A stretch of 6,652 bases of DNA from Ilumatobacteraceae bacterium (GTDB lineage Bacteria; Actinomycetota; Acidimicrobiia; Acidimicrobiales; Ilumatobacteraceae), in the NCBI GenBank assembly GCA_025464045.1, contig JAODBQ010000011.1, positions 1 through 6,652 of the forward strand, given 5' to 3'. Within the stretch, counting starts at the first letter, position 1. Each line of letters begins with the position of its first letter. Shown in pieces: positions 1 through 6,652 of this stretch. The position numbers and the translations under genes are program-made. The notes beneath the pieces are model-generated. The model was not told where the DNA came from, did no database searches, and worked only from the letters and a program-made list of their open reading frames with translations.

Positions 1-1569
1 CGACCGACCCTGTCCACCCGCGTCCGCGCGATCCGCCCCGACGGCGCGGAGAGCTGGTGGGAGATCACCAGCGGCGTGCAGCGCAACTCGCTCGTCGGCG
101 GCACGATCCTCACCTGTCGTGACGTCACCGCGCACGTCATCGTCGAGCGCGCCGACGCCACCCGCGTGCAGCGGCTGAGGTACGCGTTCGATCTCGCCCA
201 ACTCGCGCTCGACCTCGGGCCGGACGCGTTCCTCGCCCAGCTCGACGAGTCGTGCACGCAGATCGCGGAGATGCTCGGCGCCGATCGGGTCTGGGTCGAA
301 CAGGTCGACGAGACGCGCGAGGTGATGACCACCATCGGGCGCACCGGGCGGGAGATCGGCTCGGCACCCGGGATCGAGCCGTCGCGGCCGACCCCGATCA
401 GGTTCGCGTCGATGCCGAACTGGCTCCGCCGCCTGCGCGATCCGGAGCCGGTGCGGATCTCGAGCGTCGACGAGGTCGAGGAGCCGTGGGCCACCGAACG
501 GCGTCGCGTGATCGGTTGGACCGGTGGGATGGTCGTCGTGGCGATGTCGGCCGCCGGCGAGCTCGTCGGCGAGCTCGGCGTGGCGATGGAGTCGGCGACG
601 CGCGAATGGGACGACGACGAGGTCACGTTCCTGCGCATCGTCGCCGAAACGATCGCCCACGTGCTCGAGCGCGCCAGGCTCGACGCCGCCCTGCGTGCCA
701 GCGAGGCCCGGTTCCGGATCCTGTCGGAGACGGCCGCGGACGTGGTCATCCTGATCGACGACCGCGGCGTCATCGCCTACGTCTCCCCCTCGTCGCACGC
801 CCTGCTCGGCTACACGCCGGTGCAGTTGATCGGCCAGCCGGCGGCGATCCTGCTTCCCGGGGGTCGCGGCGACCTGATCCGTCTCGTGGACGATCGTGAG
901 GACCGTGACGCCTCCGGCGCCGCGGAGGTCCAGCTGCGGCGAGCCGATGGCGCGCTGATCTGGGTCGCGCACTCCACGTCGGCGGTGCTCGACTCGCGCT
1001 CGAACAGCCGGGTCACGTATCGGATCAGCGTCCGCGACATCACCGAGCGCAAGCGGCTCGAGACGGAGCTGTCGTGGCAGGCGCTGCACGATCCGCTGAC
1101 CGGGCTCGGCAACCGGGTGCTGCTGCAGCGTCGCCTCGACGACGCGATCAGCGCCTCGGTCACGGGCAAGGGCCTGGCCGTCCTGCTGATCGACCTCGAC
1201 CGCTTCAAGATCGTCAACGACACGCTCGGCCACGCCCACGGCGACGAGGTGCTGCGGATCGTCTCGGCCCGGCTGTCGTCGCTCACCCGGCCGTCGGACA
1301 CCCTCGCCCGCACCGGCGGCGACGAGTTCGTGGTGATCTGCCCGAACACCGAGGCCACCGACGCGATGCACGTCGGCGAGCGGATCGTGCGCACGCTCGC
1401 CGAGCCGGTCGTCGCCGGCGGTGTCGGCGTCTCGGTCGGGGCGAGCATCGGGGTCGCCCATGCCGCCGACGGCTTCGCCGCGACCGACTCGGACCGCCTC
1501 TTGATCGACGCCGACCGTGCGATGTACGCCGCCAAGGAGGCGGGTGGCAACACCGTCCGCCTGGCGTGA
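1..1569 (+). CDS. Multi-sensor diguanylate cyclase (PAS-GAF-PAS-GGDEF), 5' partial
   Basis: The frame is open from the first base, so the start lies outside the window; the GTG at 76 is internal. The 522 visible residues end at TGA 1567-1569. Residues 1-45 resemble the C-terminal half of a PAS/PAC domain, ending in RDVTAH. Residues about 60-225 look like a GAF domain. Residues about 230-353 form a second PAS domain that ends in the typical DITERKRLE linker. Residues about 358-520 are a GGDEF domain: DPLTGLGNR at its start, DLDRFK at 398-403 with ND at 406-407, the active-site GGDEF at 439-443, and AMYAAKEAG near the end. The inhibitory-site motif RxxD (RPSD, 430-433) sits exactly five residues before GGDEF. 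The protein should therefore convert two GTP to c-di-GMP under product feedback. No EAL domain follows, and no membrane segment is visible, so the visible part looks cytoplasmic. The sensed ligands cannot be inferred. The family call is firm; the full architecture is unknown. Confidence 0.93.
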   Translation, partial: RPTLSTRVRAIRPDGAESWWEITSGVQRNSLVGGTILTCRDVTAHVIVERADATRVQRLRYAFDLAQLALDLGPDAFLAQLDESCTQIAEMLGADRVWVEQVDETREVMTTIGRTGREIGSAPGIEPSRPTPIRFASMPNWLRRLRDPEPVRISSVDEVEEPWATERRRVIGWTGGMVVVAMSAAGELVGELGVAMESATREWDDDEVTFLRIVAETIAHVLERARLDAALRASEARFRILSETAADVVILIDDRGVIAYVSPSSHALLGYTPVQLIGQPAAILLPGGRGDLIRLVDDREDRDASGAAEVQLRRADGALIWVAHSTSAVLDSRSNSRVTYRISVRDITERKRLETELSWQALHDPLTGLGNRVLLQRRLDDAISASVTGKGLAVLLIDLDRFKIVNDTLGHAHGDEVLRIVSARLSSLTRPSDTLARTGGDEFVVICPNTEATDAMHVGERIVRTLAEPVVAGGVGVSVGASIGVAHAADGFAATDSDRLLIDADRAMYAAKEAGGNTVRLA

Positions 1570-1630
1570 CCGATCGCGGCGATCCGCCCCCTCGGTGGGC
1601 CCGTTCACGGTCGAGGTCGACCGGTGATTG
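1570..1630. other. Convergent intergenic gap between GGDEF gene and rel
   Basis: Sixty-one bases separate the two stop codons of tail-to-tail genes. The gap holds two inverted repeats: a short one at 1572-1584 (5-base arms, 3-base loop) and a better one at 1606-1626. No reading frame or RNA gene is evident. Confidence 0.8.
1606..1626. terminator. Candidate bidirectional terminator hairpin
   Basis: CGGTCG (1608-1613) and CGACCG (1618-1623) pair across a 4-base loop. CA at 1606-1607 can extend the stem by pairing with TG at 1625-1626 if G1624 is bulged. The position between two convergent stop codons suits a terminator shared by both genes. There is no clear T-tract on either side, which is common for terminators in high-GC Actinomycetota but weakens the call. 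Confidence 0.35.
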
Positions 1631-3847
1631 TCAGCTCGACTTGCCAGGCACCAACCGGTACGCGTCGTAGACCGCGTCGATCGTCTTGATCGTGCGCAGC
1701 ACCGAGTCCAGGTGGCCGGCGTCGGCCATCTCGAACTCGAAGCGCATCTTCGCCACGCGATCACCGCCGGTGTGCGTGCTGCACGAGACGATGTTGACGT
1801 GCTGCTCGCTGAGCGCGTTGGCCACGTCGCGCAGCAACTTCGACCGATCGAGCGCGACCACCTCGACACCGGCGCGGAACACCGACCTGCCCTGGTCGCC
1901 GTCCCACTCGACGTCGATCAGCCGCGCGGCCTGCTCGCTCATCAGGCTCTCTGCGTTGGCGCAGTCGGCGCGGTGCACGCTGACCCCGCGGCCGCGGGTG
2001 ACGAAGCCGATGATGTCGTCGCCGGGCACGGGTGTGCAGCAGCGCGACAGGCGCACGAGCACGTCGTCGAGCCCCTCGACGTGCACGCCGGCGGTGTTCC
2101 GCTGGCGCCGTGCCGAACCCTGACGCACGACGGTGGCAGGCGGCTGCTCCGCGTCGTCGCCGGTGCGGAACCCGCGCGCCAGCCGCTGCGCGACCGAGCG
2201 GGCCGAGACGTGCTTCTCGCCGATCGCGGCCAGCAGCGCGTCGAGGTCGGCGTACGACGCCGACTTCACCTCGTCCGCGAGCAGCTCGCCGTTCCACATC
2301 CGCTGCATCGGCAGTCCCTCGCGACGGAACTCCTTGGTCAGCTCGTCGCGGCCCGCCTCGACCATGTCGACCCGCCGCTCACGGCTGAACCACTGGCGGA
2401 TCTTGTTGCGCGCCCGCGGTGACTCGACGAACCGCAACCAGTCGCGCGACGGACCGGCCGACTCGACCTTCGACGTGAAGATCTCGCACGTGTCGCCGCT
2501 GCGCAGCTTGTGCTGCAGCGGGACGAGTCGGCCGTTGACCTTCGACCCGATGCACGAGTGGCCGACCTCGGTGTGCACCGCGTAGGCGAAGTCGACGGTG
2601 GTCGCACCGACCGGCAGGGTGATCACCCGGCCCTTGGGCGTGAACACGAAGACCTCGTCCTGCTCGAGGTCGGTCTTCAGGTTCTCCATGAACGCCGCAG
2701 GGTCGCTGACATCGGCCTGCCAGTCGATGATCCGGTTCAGCCAGTCGATGTCGTTCGACGGCACCTCGTCCTTGTACGCCCAGTGCGCAGCCACGCCCCA
2801 CTCGGCGCGCTGGTGCATCTCACGCGTGCGGATCTGCACCTCCAGGACCTTGCCACCAGGACCGATCACCGTCGTGTGCAGGCTCTGGTAGAGGTTGAAC
2901 TTGGGCATCGCGATGTAATCCTTGAACCGCCCGACCACCGGCTTGTAGCGACCGTGGATGCAACCCAGCGCGGCGTAGCAGTCCTTCATCGAGTCGACGA
3001 TCACGCGCACCGCGATCAGGTCGAAGATCTCGTCGAACTCCTTGCCCTTCTGGACCATCTTCTCGTAGATGCTCCACATGTGCTTGCCCCGGCCGGTGAC
3101 CTCGGCCTCGATGTTCAGCTCGTGCAGTCGGCCCTGCACCTCGGCGATCGCCTTGGCGAGGTACGTCTCCCGCTCGGGCGAGCGCGAGCCGACGAGGTGA
3201 TCGAGCTCGGCGAAGCGCTTCGGATACAGCGCGGCGAACGCGAGATCCTCCAGTTGCTGCTTGACCTCCTGCATGCCGAGGCGATGGGCCAGCGGCGCGT
3301 AGATGTCCATCGTCTCCTGGGCGATGCGGCGCTGCTTCTCGCTCGGCATCGCCGCCAAGGTGCGCATGTTGTGCAACCGGTCGGCGAGCTTGATGATCAG
3401 CACGCGCAGGTCGCGGGCCATGGCGACGAGCATCTTGCGCATCGTCGCCGCTTGCTGGGCCTCCTTGGAATCGAACTGCAGCCGCTCCAGCTTGGTCACC
3501 CCGTCGACGATCTGGGCGACCTCGGCGCCGAAGCCGGCTTCGACGTCGGCGATCGTGATCTCGGTGTCCTCCACTGCGTCGTGCAGCAGCGCGGCGACGA
3601 CCGAGATCTCGTCGAGGCCGATCTCGGCGACGATCCGCGCCACCGCCATTGGGTGGTTGATGTAGCTCTCGCCGCTGCTGCGCAGCTGGTTGCGATGGGC
3701 TTCCTTGGCCGTCTCGTAGGCGCGGTTGATCGTCGCCACCGGCGCCTTGGGGTGGCGGCGGCGATACGCGCTGAGCAGCGGGGTGAGCTCCTCCGCCGCG
3801 GCGTTCTGATGACGCCGCCACGGCAGGACCCGATCGACGGCAGCCAT
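1631..3847 (-). CDS. rel: Bifunctional (p)ppGpp synthetase/hydrolase, RelA/SpoT family
   Basis: The protein has 738 residues, normal for long RSH enzymes. It transfers pyrophosphate from ATP to GTP or GDP to make (p)ppGpp and also hydrolyses the alarmone. The hydrolase domain has HDAVED at 89-94 and ADRLHN from 155. The synthetase domain has catalytic-type D276, the RFKD motif at 307-310 (the RxKD form of bifunctional enzymes, unlike EFDD of monofunctional RelA), YQSLHTT from 320, and EVQIRT with E336. A TGS domain starts near 397. A zinc-finger-like region has CC at 603-604 and HRADC at 625-629. A C-terminal ACT domain covers roughly 660-735. Both active sites look intact. The start is the ATG sharing its A with the apt stop (TGATG). 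The open frame continues upstream to about 4390, but that part is a shadow of apt. No good Shine-Dalgarno precedes the ATG; a GAGAG lies too far upstream, so translation is probably coupled to apt. Confidence 0.97.
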   Translation of the reverse strand: MAAVDRVLPWRRHQNAAAEELTPLLSAYRRRHPKAPVATINRAYETAKEAHRNQLRSSGESYINHPMAVARIVAEIGLDEISVVAALLHDAVEDTEITIADVEAGFGAEVAQIVDGVTKLERLQFDSKEAQQAATMRKMLVAMARDLRVLIIKLADRLHNMRTLAAMPSEKQRRIAQETMDIYAPLAHRLGMQEVKQQLEDLAFAALYPKRFAELDHLVGSRSPERETYLAKAIAEVQGRLHELNIEAEVTGRGKHMWSIYEKMVQKGKEFDEIFDLIAVRVIVDSMKDCYAALGCIHGRYKPVVGRFKDYIAMPKFNLYQSLHTTVIGPGGKVLEVQIRTREMHQRAEWGVAAHWAYKDEVPSNDIDWLNRIIDWQADVSDPAAFMENLKTDLEQDEVFVFTPKGRVITLPVGATTVDFAYAVHTEVGHSCIGSKVNGRLVPLQHKLRSGDTCEIFTSKVESAGPSRDWLRFVESPRARNKIRQWFSRERRVDMVEAGRDELTKEFRREGLPMQRMWNGELLADEVKSASYADLDALLAAIGEKHVSARSVAQRLARGFRTGDDAEQPPATVVRQGSARRQRNTAGVHVEGLDDVLVRLSRCCTPVPGDDIIGFVTRGRGVSVHRADCANAESLMSEQAARLIDVEWDGDQGRSVFRAGVEVVALDRSKLLRDVANALSEQHVNIVSCSTHTGGDRVAKMRFEFEMADAGHLDSVLRTIKTIDAVYDAYRLVPGKSS

Positions 3848-4374
3848 CAGTAGGTCGCCAGACTCTCGATGTGGCGTTCTCCGAGGCGTTCGCGGCCGCC
3901 CAGTCCGCCGATCTCCAGGAGGAAGCCGAGCCCCACGACGACGCCGCCGAGCTCCTCCACCAGCCGGCACGTGGCCGCCGCGGTCCCGCCGGTGGCGAGG
4001 ACGTCGTCGATCACCAGGACCCGCTCGCCGGGACGGATCGCGTCGCGGTGGATCTCCAGCTTGTCGGTGCCGTACTCGAGCGAGTACTCCTCGCGCACGA
4101 CGGCCCACGGCAGCTTGCCGGCCTTGCGCACGGGCACGAACCCGGCGTGAGCCCGGTACGCGATGGGCGCGGCGAGGATGAACCCGCGGGCCTCGACACC
4201 GAGGACGCGCGAGGTGTCGACATCGACGAACCGGTCGGCGAGCTCGTCCACGGCACGGTGGAACGCGTCGGCGTCGCCGAGCAGCGGGGTGATGTCGCGG
4301 AAGGTCACGTTCGGCGTGGGGTAGTCGACGATGTCGCGGATGTGATCCGTGATCCAGTGCCGGGTGACCGTCAT
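3847..4374 (-). CDS. apt: Adenine phosphoribosyltransferase
   Basis: The protein has 175 residues, within the usual 170-180 for Apt. It condenses adenine with PRPP to give AMP and pyrophosphate in cytoplasmic purine salvage. The type I phosphoribosyltransferase PRPP-binding loop VLVIDDVLATGGT lies at 119-131, with the acidic pair D123-D124. Upstream are family signatures: NVTFRDITPLL near the N-terminus, GVEARGFI, the flexible-loop RKAGKLP, and EYGTDKLEIH. The ATG at 4374 places the family-typical N-terminus correctly. A GTG at 4422 in frame would add 16 residues unlike the family and is rejected. The gene overlaps rel by one base at its 3' end and starts 77 bases after the secF stop. No purine-rich ribosome-binding site precedes the ATG. 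In the phylum apt commonly sits between secF and rel. Confidence 0.96.
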   Translation of the reverse strand: MTVTRHWITDHIRDIVDYPTPNVTFRDITPLLGDADAFHRAVDELADRFVDVDTSRVLGVEARGFILAAPIAYRAHAGFVPVRKAGKLPWAVVREEYSLEYGTDKLEIHRDAIRPGERVLVIDDVLATGGTAAATCRLVEELGGVVVGLGFLLEIGGLGGRERLGERHIESLATY

Positions 4375-4380
4375 GATCAG

Positions 4381-4386
4381 AGGGTA
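4381..4386 (-). promoter_or_regulatory. Candidate -10 box for a leaderless apt-rel transcript
   Basis: Read on the minus strand, TACCCT matches the actinobacterial TANNNT -10 consensus. Transcription would start about 7 bases downstream, at or next to the apt ATG at 4374. This spacing and the absence of a Shine-Dalgarno fit a leaderless mRNA. I find no convincing -35 box at 16-19 bases. A six-base match is weak evidence alone. Confidence 0.3.
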
Positions 4387-4420
4387 CCAATCAGCCACTC
4401 GACCTGGATCTGATGCCCCC

Positions 4421-4448
4421 ACCGCCGGACCCGTGGCCCGGGCGCGGT
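4421..4448 (-). terminator. Candidate GC-rich hairpin after secF
   Basis: ACCGC (4421-4425) pairs with GCGGT (4444-4448), and inside it CCCG (4430-4433) pairs with CGGG (4439-4442) around a 5-base loop. The arms are interrupted by an asymmetric internal loop. It begins just past the secF stop in the direction of transcription and could attenuate read-through into apt. No T-tract follows on the minus strand, and GC-rich sequence forms such pairs by chance. Confidence 0.25.
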
Positions 4449-4451
4449 AGG

Positions 4452-5747
4452 TCAGGTGCCGCGGCGCTTCTTCTTGCGCGGGCGCGGCGGGTGGGTGAGC
4501 ACGGGCTTCGGGCCCGCGGGCAGCAGTGCGGTCGCGGACTCGTCGATCGAGAGGTCCCGGTCCTCATCGTGACGGCCGGCACTCCCCCGCCCCGCGGAAC
4601 CCCCGTCGCTGGAACCCCCCGCGCCGGGGCCGGTGCGGGCGGCGGCGCGCGTGCGCTGACGACGGTCACGGCCGGTCGGGGCGGCACCGAGCACGAGGCG
4701 CTCGAGCTCGTCGCCGGTGGCGTGCGATGCACGCAGCACGCGGTACTTCGGGATCCGCTCCTTGAGCATCGTCAGCAGCGGCGTGGCAACGAAGATCGAG
4801 GAGTACGACCCGGTGATCAGACCGACGAGCAACGCCAGCGCGAACTCGCGCAGCGTCACCGCGCCCATGATCCCCGCGCCGAGGATCAGCAACGAGAGCA
4901 CGGGGAGGACCGCGGCCAAGCTGGTGTTCAGCGAGCGCATCAGCACCTGGTTCATCGACACGTTGACGACGTCCGCGTACGGGACGCGGTTCGCGGAGAA
5001 CCGCGCCTCGTTGTCCTGCACCTTGTCGAACACGACGATCGTGTCGTACAGCGAGAAGCCCAAGATCGTCAGGAAGGCAACGACCGTGGCGGGGGTGACC
5101 TCGAACCCCAACAACGAGTAGACGCCGACACTGATCAGCACGTCGTGCACCATCGCCGCGATCGCGCCGACAGCCATTCGCCACTCGAACCGCCAGGCGA
5201 TGAACATCGCGACGAGCAGCAGGAAGATCAGCAGCGCGCGCACAGCCTTCTTCGTGATGCTGCTCCCCCACGTCGAGCTCACCGCGCTGCTGCTCACCGC
5301 CTGCTCATCGACACCCGCCGCCTTGGCCAGCGCCTGGCGCACGGTCTGCTGCTTCTCCAGCGTCTGGTCCTCGGCTTGGATCGACACCGTCTTGCCGGAC
5401 GTGGAGGTGAGCTCGACGATCTTCGCGCCATTGGTGTTGACGCCGTTCGCCGCGAGCACGGTGCGAGCCTGATCGACGGTGAAGTTCTGCGCCGGAACCT
5501 CCCAGGACACCCCTCCCTTGAAGTCGATGCCGAGGTTCAGGCCGCTCACGACGAGCGAGACGAGCGTGACCCGGCGCAGCACGATCGAGGCGCCGAGACT
5601 CCACCAGCGGCGACCGTAGAAGTCGATCGACGTCTCGCCGTGGTACAGGCGGCCGCCGGCACCCCGCCGTGGCGGCAGCCCGGTCGGGCCGCCCCCACCG
5701 GGGGCCGTCGCACGCGCGGACCCGCTGATCGGGACGTCCGTGCTCAT
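4452..5747 (-). CDS. secF: Protein translocase subunit SecF
   Basis: The protein has 431 residues. It is an inner-membrane partner of SecD that uses the proton gradient to help pull secreted proteins out of the SecYEG channel. Residues 1-45 are a Gly/Pro-rich cytoplasmic tail. RRWW (46-49) leads into TM1, followed by the family signature GLNLGIDFKGG (69-79) and a periplasmic domain to about 160. TM2 to TM6 occupy roughly 165-325, with the hallmark GFSLYDTIVVFDKVQDN around D235. The last 105 residues or so are a low-complexity tail rich in Gly, Ser, Arg and Pro that ends in a basic cluster (RPRKKKRRGT); long SecF tails are known in Actinomycetota, for example Mycobacterium. The start is an ATG overlapping the secD stop and preceded by GGAGG. 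Two adjacent arginines (R58, R59) lie inside the predicted TM1, which is odd. Confidence 0.97.
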   Translation of the reverse strand: MSTDVPISGSARATAPGGGGPTGLPPRRGAGGRLYHGETSIDFYGRRWWSLGASIVLRRVTLVSLVVSGLNLGIDFKGGVSWEVPAQNFTVDQARTVLAANGVNTNGAKIVELTSTSGKTVSIQAEDQTLEKQQTVRQALAKAAGVDEQAVSSSAVSSTWGSSITKKAVRALLIFLLLVAMFIAWRFEWRMAVGAIAAMVHDVLISVGVYSLLGFEVTPATVVAFLTILGFSLYDTIVVFDKVQDNEARFSANRVPYADVVNVSMNQVLMRSLNTSLAAVLPVLSLLILGAGIMGAVTLREFALALLVGLITGSYSSIFVATPLLTMLKERIPKYRVLRASHATGDELERLVLGAAPTGRDRRQRTRAAARTGPGAGGSSDGGSAGRGSAGRHDEDRDLSIDESATALLPAGPKPVLTHPPRPRKKKRRGT

Positions 5748-6652
5748 CACACGCCTCCAGGCTGTACGGCTTCGATGCCCATCACCTTGCGTCTGGCCAT
5801 GAACTTCGTCCGTGCCAGCAGCAGCACCGTCGGGCGGGTGAACAGGTACGCCACGCCGAGGTCGCACAGCGTCGACAGGCCGAGGAAGAACGCGAAGTTG
5901 CGCACCGAGCCGACGGTCAGGTACCAGAGCACGAGGGCACCGATCAACGAGACGAGGTCGGCGACGAGGATCGTGTGCCAGGCCCCCGCGAAGCCACGCT
6001 GCGCCGCGTTGCGGATGGTGCGCCCGGCACGCACCTCGTCCTTCAACCGTTCGAAGAAGACCACGTAGGAGTCCACCGTGACGCCGACCGAGACGATGAT
6101 CCCGGTGATGCCCGACAGCGACAGGGCGAGTCCGGAGGTGCGCGACAGCAGCGAGATCACGCTCCAGATCAACGCGCCGGAGACGGCCACACCGGCGACG
6201 ACGACGATGCCCAACGTGCGGTAGTAGAAGATCATGAACAGCAGGACGAGCGCGATGCCGACCACGCCGGAGACGATGGCTGCGCGCAGCGAGTCCTTGC
6301 CGAGCGTCGGCGACACGTTCTGGACGGTCTGGGTGACGAGCTGCACGGGCAGCGCGCCGCTCTTGAGCACCCTGGCGAGGTTCTTCGCCTCGCTCTGCGT
6401 GAAGCTGCCGGAGATCTGCACGCCGCCGCTGTAGGACGACTGGTTCATGGTCGGGTGGGAGATGATCGTCCCGTCGAGCTCGATCGCCAGCTGACCGCTA
6501 GGGCAGGTGGAGTCCAGGCCGAGGCACGCCGCAGCGAGCTGGTTCCTCACGCCTTCACCGCCCGCACCGCTGCGCAGCGTGATCGTCACGCCCCAGCCGG
6601 CCCCCGGGATGATCGTCGCGTTGGCGTCGTGCTGGAACACCTCGCCGGTCGC
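5747..6652 (-). CDS. secD: Protein translocase subunit SecD, 5' partial
   Basis: The C-terminal 301 residues are visible; the frame runs open off the right edge, so the GTG at 6640 is not a start. SecD pairs with SecF in the proton-motive-force-driven step of Sec export. Visible residues 1-110 or so are the end of the large extracytoplasmic domain, with LAIELDGTIISHPTM and the SGSFTQSEAKNLARVLKSG stretch before GALPVQL. Then TLGKDSLRAA leads into five or so membrane segments carrying the conserved GVTVDSYVVFFERLKDE motif, whose Asp belongs to the proton-relay region in characterised SecD. The extracytoplasmic part has a close cysteine pair at visible residues 43 and 50. The stop TGA shares its A with the secF ATG. 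By analogy with related genomes, yajC would be expected upstream, outside this window. Confidence 0.96.
   Translation of the reverse strand, partial: ATGEVFQHDANATIIPGAGWGVTITLRSGAGGEGVRNQLAAACLGLDSTCPSGQLAIELDGTIISHPTMNQSSYSGGVQISGSFTQSEAKNLARVLKSGALPVQLVTQTVQNVSPTLGKDSLRAAIVSGVVGIALVLLFMIFYYRTLGIVVVAGVAVSGALIWSVISLLSRTSGLALSLSGITGIIVSVGVTVDSYVVFFERLKDEVRAGRTIRNAAQRGFAGAWHTILVADLVSLIGALVLWYLTVGSVRNFAFFLGLSTLCDLGVAYLFTRPTVLLLARTKFMARRKVMGIEAVQPGGV
5754..5758 (-). promoter_or_regulatory. Shine-Dalgarno GGAGG for secF
   Basis: Minus-strand GGAGG lies 6 bases before the secF ATG at 5747, within the last codons of secD. It is the clearest ribosome-binding site in the window and fixes the secF start. 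It implies that secF can recruit ribosomes itself in addition to coupling through TGATG. Confidence 0.8.

Larger units (their letters stand above)
4375..4451 (-). other. secF-apt intergenic gap
   Basis: This is the only gap in the four-gene minus-strand cluster. It contains the hairpin candidate just after secF and the -10-like TACCCT close to apt. It is where the cluster could be split into a secDF unit and an apt-rel unit. No small reading frame is supported. Confidence 0.6.

Noticed and set aside
810..1553. 247-codon minus-strand frame opposite the GGDEF gene
   Set aside because: It lies opposite the PAS and GGDEF domains, which carry well-preserved motifs. Ser/Arg/Thr-rich composition indicates a shadow.
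1572..1584. Small inverted repeat GATCG-CGG-CGATC as a terminator
   Set aside because: The stem is only five base pairs and GATCG-type palindromes are frequent in this DNA, so it is not called separately.
1628..2422. 264-codon open frame on the plus strand opposite the 3' part of rel
   Set aside because: It overlaps the Rel zinc-finger and ACT regions entirely and shows no protein-like features.
2510..3853. 447-codon open frame on the plus strand opposite rel
   Set aside because: It is a shadow of the conserved Rel frame, with repetitive His/Asp/Leu/Val composition and no recognisable motif.
3848..4390. N-terminal extension of Rel (919-residue reading)
   Set aside because: The extra 181 residues are Arg/Pro-rich and lie out of frame over apt. 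RSH homology begins just after the ATG at 3847.
4375..4422. Upstream start for Apt at GTG 4422
   Set aside because: The added residues (MGASDPGRVADWYPLI) do not resemble the Apt family, and the ATG at 4374 gives the usual length.
4452..5867. Longer SecF starting upstream at 5867
   Set aside because: The extra residues overlap the SecD 3' end in another frame, and the ATG at 5747 has a strong GGAGG.
4413..6068. 551-codon open frame on the plus strand opposite secF and part of secD
   Set aside because: Its composition is rich in Arg, His, Asp and Gln with no domain, which is typical of an antisense shadow in high-GC DNA. The opposite strand encodes clear SecF and SecD.

Overview
This is a high-GC window with the gene order secD-secF-apt-rel on the minus strand. 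That order is a conserved core arrangement of Actinomycetota (Streptomyces and Mycobacterium have the same neighbourhood). The protein style and strong G/C bias at third codon positions fit this phylum. A deeper lineage such as Acidimicrobiia is possible but is only an impression without a database search.

Layout: positions 1-1569 (+) hold the 3' part of a multi-sensor diguanylate cyclase. It reads as PAS remnant, GAF, PAS, GGDEF, and its 5' end lies outside the window. A 61-base convergent gap (1570-1630) contains a candidate terminator hairpin. From there four genes read leftward on the minus strand: secD (5747-6652, 5' end outside the window), secF (4452-5747), apt (3847-4374) and the bifunctional (p)ppGpp synthetase/hydrolase rel (1631-3847). 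The secD/secF and apt/rel pairs are each joined by a TGATG stop-start overlap. secF and apt are separated by 77 bases that could hold a weak terminator and an internal promoter.

SecD and SecF form the proton-driven accessory complex of the Sec translocon. Apt salvages adenine to AMP. Rel makes and degrades the stringent-response alarmone. The window therefore combines protein export with purine and nucleotide-messenger metabolism, and a c-di-GMP synthase gene converges on the alarmone gene. I see no mobile elements, CRISPR arrays, tRNA or rRNA genes, and no clear novel system. The window is mostly conserved core genome. The points worth a second look are the convergent second-messenger pair, two arginines in SecF TM1, and a possible leaderless start for apt.
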